From positions 115,783 through 179,782 of the forward strand of contig CAMTXU010000007.1 in assembly GCA_947085815.1 (NCBI GenBank): a stretch of 64,000 nucleotides of DNA, written 5' to 3'. This document shows, piece after piece, positions 61,029-64,000 of this stretch (the first letter of the stretch is position 1; each line of letters opens with the position of its first letter). The notes beneath the pieces were generated by a model. That model was not told the origin of the DNA and made no database searches. It was given only the letters and a program-made list of their open reading frames with translations. Made by a program: the position numbers and the translations under genes. The DNA is from Fen-1258 sp947085815. Lineage in GTDB: Bacteria > Bacteroidota > Ignavibacteria > Ignavibacteriales > Melioribacteraceae.

Positions 61029-62020
61029 TTTAGTTCACCGGTTACAGCGTCAAATAATTTATCCAATTCAATGGGGATAATTCCTACTTCATGGCAAACA
61101 AGTCCGCCCGCGTAATTAGCGAGATAAGTGGCGTCAAAAATATCGGCACCTGCGGAAAGAGCCATAGTCAGTGTGGAGATAACAGTGTCTCCCGCGCCTG
61201 AAACATCCACAATGGTTCTTGCTTTTGTTGGAACCCTTCTTTCCGGTTTGCCTTTTTCAAAAAGCGCTATTCCATTTTCTCCAAGTGTTAGAAGCACATA
61301 TTTACAATTCAGCCGTTCGAGTAATTTCTGCCCCGCATTTGAAATATCTTCTCCGGTTCTAATCCAAATTCCGAAAGCGTCTTCAGTCTCTTTTCTATTT
61401 GGTTTGAAAACGGTAACATCCTTGTATGAAAAGAAATTTAAAAACTTCGGATCGACTGTAATAATTTTTTTTGACTTATGAGCTAAGGCAATAATTTGTT
61501 TTATCAAATTTTCAGTTAACACACCTTTGTTGTAATCCTGTAAAATAATCGCATCAAGATTTTTGATCTCTTTAGTCAGCAGAGCTAAGATTTTCTTCTC
61601 GAAGGAAGGGGAAATAGAGTTAGTCTTTTCCTTATCTATTCGCACAACATGCTGCTGGTCTGCAATTACTCTTGTCTTTGCTGTTGTTGGTCTTTTTGAA
61701 TCGATTACGATTCCGTGGTCAGAAATTTTCTTTTCCTTCAAAAGTTTTTTGAAAATTTTACCTTCATTATCATTTCCTATAATTCCTATGGGGAAGGGGA
61801 TGCCCCCAAGAGTTGAAATATTGTAAGCGACATTCATTGCCCCGCCGAAACGGTAGAACTCATTATCCACTTGAAGAATTGGAACGGGGGCTTCCGGAGA
61901 AATTCTGCTGACACCACCCCAGTAATAACAATCCAGCATCAAATCGCCTACGACCGCGATTCGCTTTCCTTTGAAATTATTTTTTAACGCGTTCAGTTTT
62001 TTAAGAGAGACATTAATCAT
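61025..62020 (-). CDS. rfaE1: D-glycero-beta-D-manno-heptose-7-phosphate kinase
   Basis: PfkB/ribokinase-family kinase of 331 residues, equivalent to the N-terminal half of HldE. Motifs: VVGDLMLDCYYWGGVSRISP, PVPILQVDNEFYRFGGAMNV and the catalytic anion-hole motif DVSGAGDTVISTL near residue 280. Together with rfaE2 it indicates a heptose-containing LPS and hence a true outer membrane. It overlaps both the upstream propeller gene and rfaE2 by 4 bp. Confidence 0.95.
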   Translation of the reverse strand: MINVSLKKLNALKNNFKGKRIAVVGDLMLDCYYWGGVSRISPEAPVPILQVDNEFYRFGGAMNVAYNISTLGGIPFPIGIIGNDNEGKIFKKLLKEKKISDHGIVIDSKRPTTAKTRVIADQQHVVRIDKEKTNSISPSFEKKILALLTKEIKNLDAIILQDYNKGVLTENLIKQIIALAHKSKKIITVDPKFLNFFSYKDVTVFKPNRKETEDAFGIWIRTGEDISNAGQKLLERLNCKYVLLTLGENGIALFEKGKPERRVPTKARTIVDVSGAGDTVISTLTMALSAGADIFDATYLANYAGGLVCHEVGIIPIELDKLFDAVTGELK

Positions 62021-63096
62021 TTCTTAACTCCAATTTTCCATTGAGCAAGTTTGTTGAAGAAATTTACTTTTATCAATCCTTTTTCAGTGCCCAGCCATAG
62101 ATTTGTTCCGTCAAAGAAGATAGAAAAAACCGTACTTGGAATTCTATCATCGCGGATTGGAATAATATGATTGCTCAAACGGTCAATCAACACAAGTCCT
62201 CTGCCGAAAGTTTCTTTTGTACTTTTTCCAAACTGATAAAGTGATACCCAAATATAGTTGCCTGTAAGTTCTAAATCATAAATTCCATTTGCCGGTAAAC
62301 CGTTTTTATTATCGAAACGCTGCCAATCGTTTCTCCGGTTGAAGCGAAATAATCCGCCAAGATTAAATTCCGGTCGCTCCGGAGTGATAAACTCATCCAG
62401 CCCGATCCAAATATTTTTTCTTTCCAATAGCAGCGATGTTATTGATACTTGTTCGCCTTCACCATCAAAGAAATTATATTTTGTGTCGTAGAATGTTATT
62501 GCGTTATTATCATTCAAGTCTTTGGATTTATCATACTTGTGAAGACCGGCTTCGGTTCCAAACCAGACAAGAGAATCACCATCAACCTGAATCGTCTTTA
62601 TGTTATTCGTTTTCTCATTTTTCCGCACCGTCAAATCGTAATCGGAATATCTTTTATTTTTCAGATCGAACTTAGTCAAATATTTGAAACGCCCGATCCA
62701 TAGCACATTTTCAAATTTATCGAAAGCGAGCGCGCGGATCCAATTTGCAAGCTGACCTCCGAGACCGAATTTTCTTTTTGTCCATGAGCCGCTTTTAATA
62801 TCAAGTATAAAAAGTCCGTCTGTTGAACCCGCCCAAACGTAATCTTTGTTTGCCGCAATGCAATAAAAGAAATCGTGCTGTAAATTGCCAACGGAAGTTG
62901 AATAGGACATCCACGCGTTACTGCCGGGTATAAATTTGAAAATCCCGTTTCCGTTAGTGGCAAACCAGAGGTTGGTTCCGTCGCTCGTTATATCGGTTAC
63001 CTGTGCACCCTTTAGAAAAAACTCAAGATCGTTCTGCTCTTGAGCCTGCAGATTTATTTCAAACAATATGAAAATTAAAAATAATATTTTCTTCAT
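62017..63096 (-). CDS. Exported beta-propeller protein (two-component-propeller repeats)
   Basis: A 359-residue protein with a signal peptide (MKKILFLIFILFEINLQAQ). It is made of about seven Reg_prop-like blades with recurring LWFATNGNGIFKF, VWAGSTDGLFIL, LWIGRFKYLTKFD, VWFGTEAGLHKYD and LWLGTEKGLIKV motifs. Such repeats normally form the sensor of hybrid histidine kinases, but no transmembrane helix or kinase follows here. It begins the envelope operon and overlaps rfaE1 by ATGA. Its ligand and role are unknown. Confidence 0.82.
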   Translation of the reverse strand: MKKILFLIFILFEINLQAQEQNDLEFFLKGAQVTDITSDGTNLWFATNGNGIFKFIPGSNAWMSYSTSVGNLQHDFFYCIAANKDYVWAGSTDGLFILDIKSGSWTKRKFGLGGQLANWIRALAFDKFENVLWIGRFKYLTKFDLKNKRYSDYDLTVRKNEKTNNIKTIQVDGDSLVWFGTEAGLHKYDKSKDLNDNNAITFYDTKYNFFDGEGEQVSITSLLLERKNIWIGLDEFITPERPEFNLGGLFRFNRRNDWQRFDNKNGLPANGIYDLELTGNYIWVSLYQFGKSTKETFGRGLVLIDRLSNHIIPIRDDRIPSTVFSIFFDGTNLWLGTEKGLIKVNFFNKLAQWKIGVKK

Positions 63097-63119
63097 CGGA
63101 GAATTATTTAGTTACTCAC

Positions 63120-63259
63120 CTTACGCAGAAATATCATTAATTGTCATTCTGAGCGAAACGAAGAATCAAAAACTTCTTTTTGCTCGATTATTAGATTCTT
63201 CTCCCCATTTCCCCGCAAAGCGGGGTAAACTGTTCCGTTCAGAATGACATCTTGCGTAA
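63120..63259. repeat. Repeat element with TTACGCA inverted ends (second copy of this type)
   Basis: Bounded by CTTACGCA (63120-63127) and TGCGTAA (63253-63259), the same ends as 46899-47074. Inside, TGTCATTCTGAGCG (63142 on) faces CGTTCAGAATGACAT (63236-63250), GAAGAATC faces GATTCTTC (63194-63201), and CCCCGCAAAGCGGGG forms a hairpin (63211-63225). Confidence 0.6.
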
Positions 63260-63376
63260 CATAAGTTAGTTAATAGCTTTGATTTCTAATTGGAAATTTA
63301 ACACTAAGTATGAAGGGATGGAAATGTTTATGAAAGATTTTTAATCTCTTAGGATTGAATTCCTCGCCACTATCGG

Positions 63377-63444
63377 TGTCATTCCCGCATGCTTTTGGCG
63401 GGGATCTATTAGTGGATGCCCGATTGAATAATTCGGGCATGACA
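63377..63444. repeat. 68-bp palindromic element TGTCAT...ATGACA
   Basis: The ends TGTCAT and ATGACA are inverted. Inside are two hairpins: CCCGC-atgcttttg-GCGGG and GCCCGA-ttgaata-aTTCGGGC. The layout resembles the TGTCATTC palindromes common between genes in many environmental bacteria, and it shares the TGTCATTC start with the element 120 bp away. Confidence 0.6.
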
Positions 63445-63528
63445 AGATACCACACTGCTGCGGCGAGGTATTTATTCTATCTACCCCGTAGCCGGAATAA
63501 AGGAAAATTATTTCGAACTCGTACAACT

Positions 63529-63595
63529 TTAGTACAACTACTAGGATTTTTTGCCAAAAACGCCAAAAAATGTTTAAACCTTAGTACAACTACTA
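63529..63595. repeat. Pair of perfect 15-bp direct repeats
   Basis: TTAGTACAACTACTA at 63529-63543 and again at 63581-63595, separated by 37 bp. A further partial GTACAACT lies at 63521-63528. No known function can be assigned. Two copies are too few to call an iteron or CRISPR. Confidence 0.5.
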
Positions 63596-63887
63596 ATGTT
63601 TTATTTGAAAATACTATTTACATTTATCTGCAAAAGAAAGCGGACATAGGAGCGAAGCTGTATTCAAAGTTTACTGAACGAGTGAAGAACGAAGAGTGTA
63701 GAATGATGAATGAATAATAATTTTTGGCTGCCGGGAGGATTTTTTTGACAGCATAGAAAATAAAACCAATTATGAATAACTATGGAGGGAATATGACATA
63801 GCGAAAATATTATTCAGATTTAGTTAATTTTTTTGCGTCTTTGTAATTAAGAGGGAAAAGGCTAAACTATTTTTGAAAACATTAAGT

Positions 63888-64000
63888 ATGAAAGTAATGG
63901 AAAAGACATTTTTGTTTGCATTAGTATTTATATCCTTGAAAATATTTGCCCAGGATAACAATCTTGATCCTTATCAATTCTTCCCGGCTAATATTGGCGA
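63888..64000 (+). CDS. Secreted protein, N-terminal fragment (cut by window edge)
   Basis: The ATG at 63888 (or 63897) opens a frame that runs off the window after 37 codons. The visible part is a signal peptide (KTFLFALVFISLKIFAQ, cleavage after Ala-Gln style) followed by DNNLDPYQFFPANIG. There is no other homology to judge by, and no strong ribosome-binding site. It is divergent from the envelope operon. Confidence 0.6.
   Translation, partial: MKVMEKTFLFALVFISLKIFAQDNNLDPYQFFPANIG

Larger units (their letters stand above)
63097..63887. other. Repeat-rich gene-free region
   Basis: A 791-bp region between divergent transcription units. It contains two palindromic repeat elements (63120-63259, 63377-63444) and a pair of 15-bp direct repeats (63529-63595). 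A 120-codon open frame at 63355-63717 begins inside a palindromic element and has an implausible composition, so I do not call it. The remaining sequence should hold the promoters of both flanking units. Confidence 0.6.

Noticed and set aside
63529..63595. CRISPR or iteron origin
   Set aside because: Only two full copies of 15 bp, with no cas genes, no rep gene and no further array.
63355..63717. A 120-codon plus-strand open frame
   Set aside because: Its start lies in a palindromic repeat, it runs through direct repeats, it has no ribosome-binding site and it shows no recognisable protein features.

Overview
The window is AT-rich, gene-dense bacterial DNA. It most likely comes from the Ignavibacteria/Chlorobiota side of the Bacteroidota (FCB) group. 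That placement is an inference from gene content: a split hldE pair with tamB, exported proteins whose signal peptides end in Ala-Gln, a metalloprotease/TolB-propeller/barrel protein, a short-type LeuC/LeuD pair with CimA, and a histidine kinase with an HQLGTP-type H-box. No rRNA, tRNA, CRISPR array, prophage or transposase gene was found.

Layout. Positions 1-5.8 kb (minus strand) hold the 5' part of ppk1, a dCMP deaminase, an orphan histidine kinase, purA and a STAS protein. Positions 6.0-15.1 kb (plus strand) hold a regulatory block: an ECF sigma factor whose start codon abuts a GGAAC-N17-GTCTAA promoter-like sequence, an unrecognised membrane-anchored protein, and a partner-switching module with one STAS protein, one RsbW-type kinase and three PP2C (SpoIIE/RsbU) phosphatases carrying different sensor regions.

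Positions 15.3-26.9 kb hold a complete branched-chain amino acid operon, ilvD-ilvB-ilvN-ilvC-leuB-leuA-leuC-leuD-cimA. CimA provides the citramalate route to isoleucine. A consensus-like promoter precedes it, followed by a previously hidden 55-codon ORF whose last 25 codons include 16 for Ile or Leu. This is a strong candidate leader peptide. Next come an SPFH-domain protein, a 1872-residue protein and gltB. The 1872-residue protein joins a degenerate aminotransferase-like region, a class I/II aminotransferase with an intact PLP lysine, and a C-terminal PEP-carboxylase-like region that keeps His138-, Glu506-, Asp543- and Arg587-like positions but appears to lack the Lys546, His579 and Arg581 equivalents. 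This fusion is the strongest novelty candidate in the window.

Positions 38.5-50.1 kb (minus strand) hold a secreted Cys-Ntn-hydrolase/M1-like fusion, secD-secF with a clear terminator, rpsF-ssb-rpsR-rplI, pth-rplY-prs and a lipoprotein. A small FmdB zinc-ribbon gene lies on the plus strand at 50.35 kb. Positions 50.6-63.1 kb (minus strand) hold a tightly overlapping envelope operon: propeller protein, rfaE1, rfaE2, tamB, rnr and an outer-membrane protease/propeller/barrel protein. The window ends with the start of another secreted protein.

Several intergenic regions carry palindromic dispersed repeats. Two of these elements share 7-bp inverted ends (TTACGCA/TGCGTAA), and others are related hairpin units. 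One such sequence seems to be embedded in the secDF terminator, and another may have been inserted in frame into rnr.
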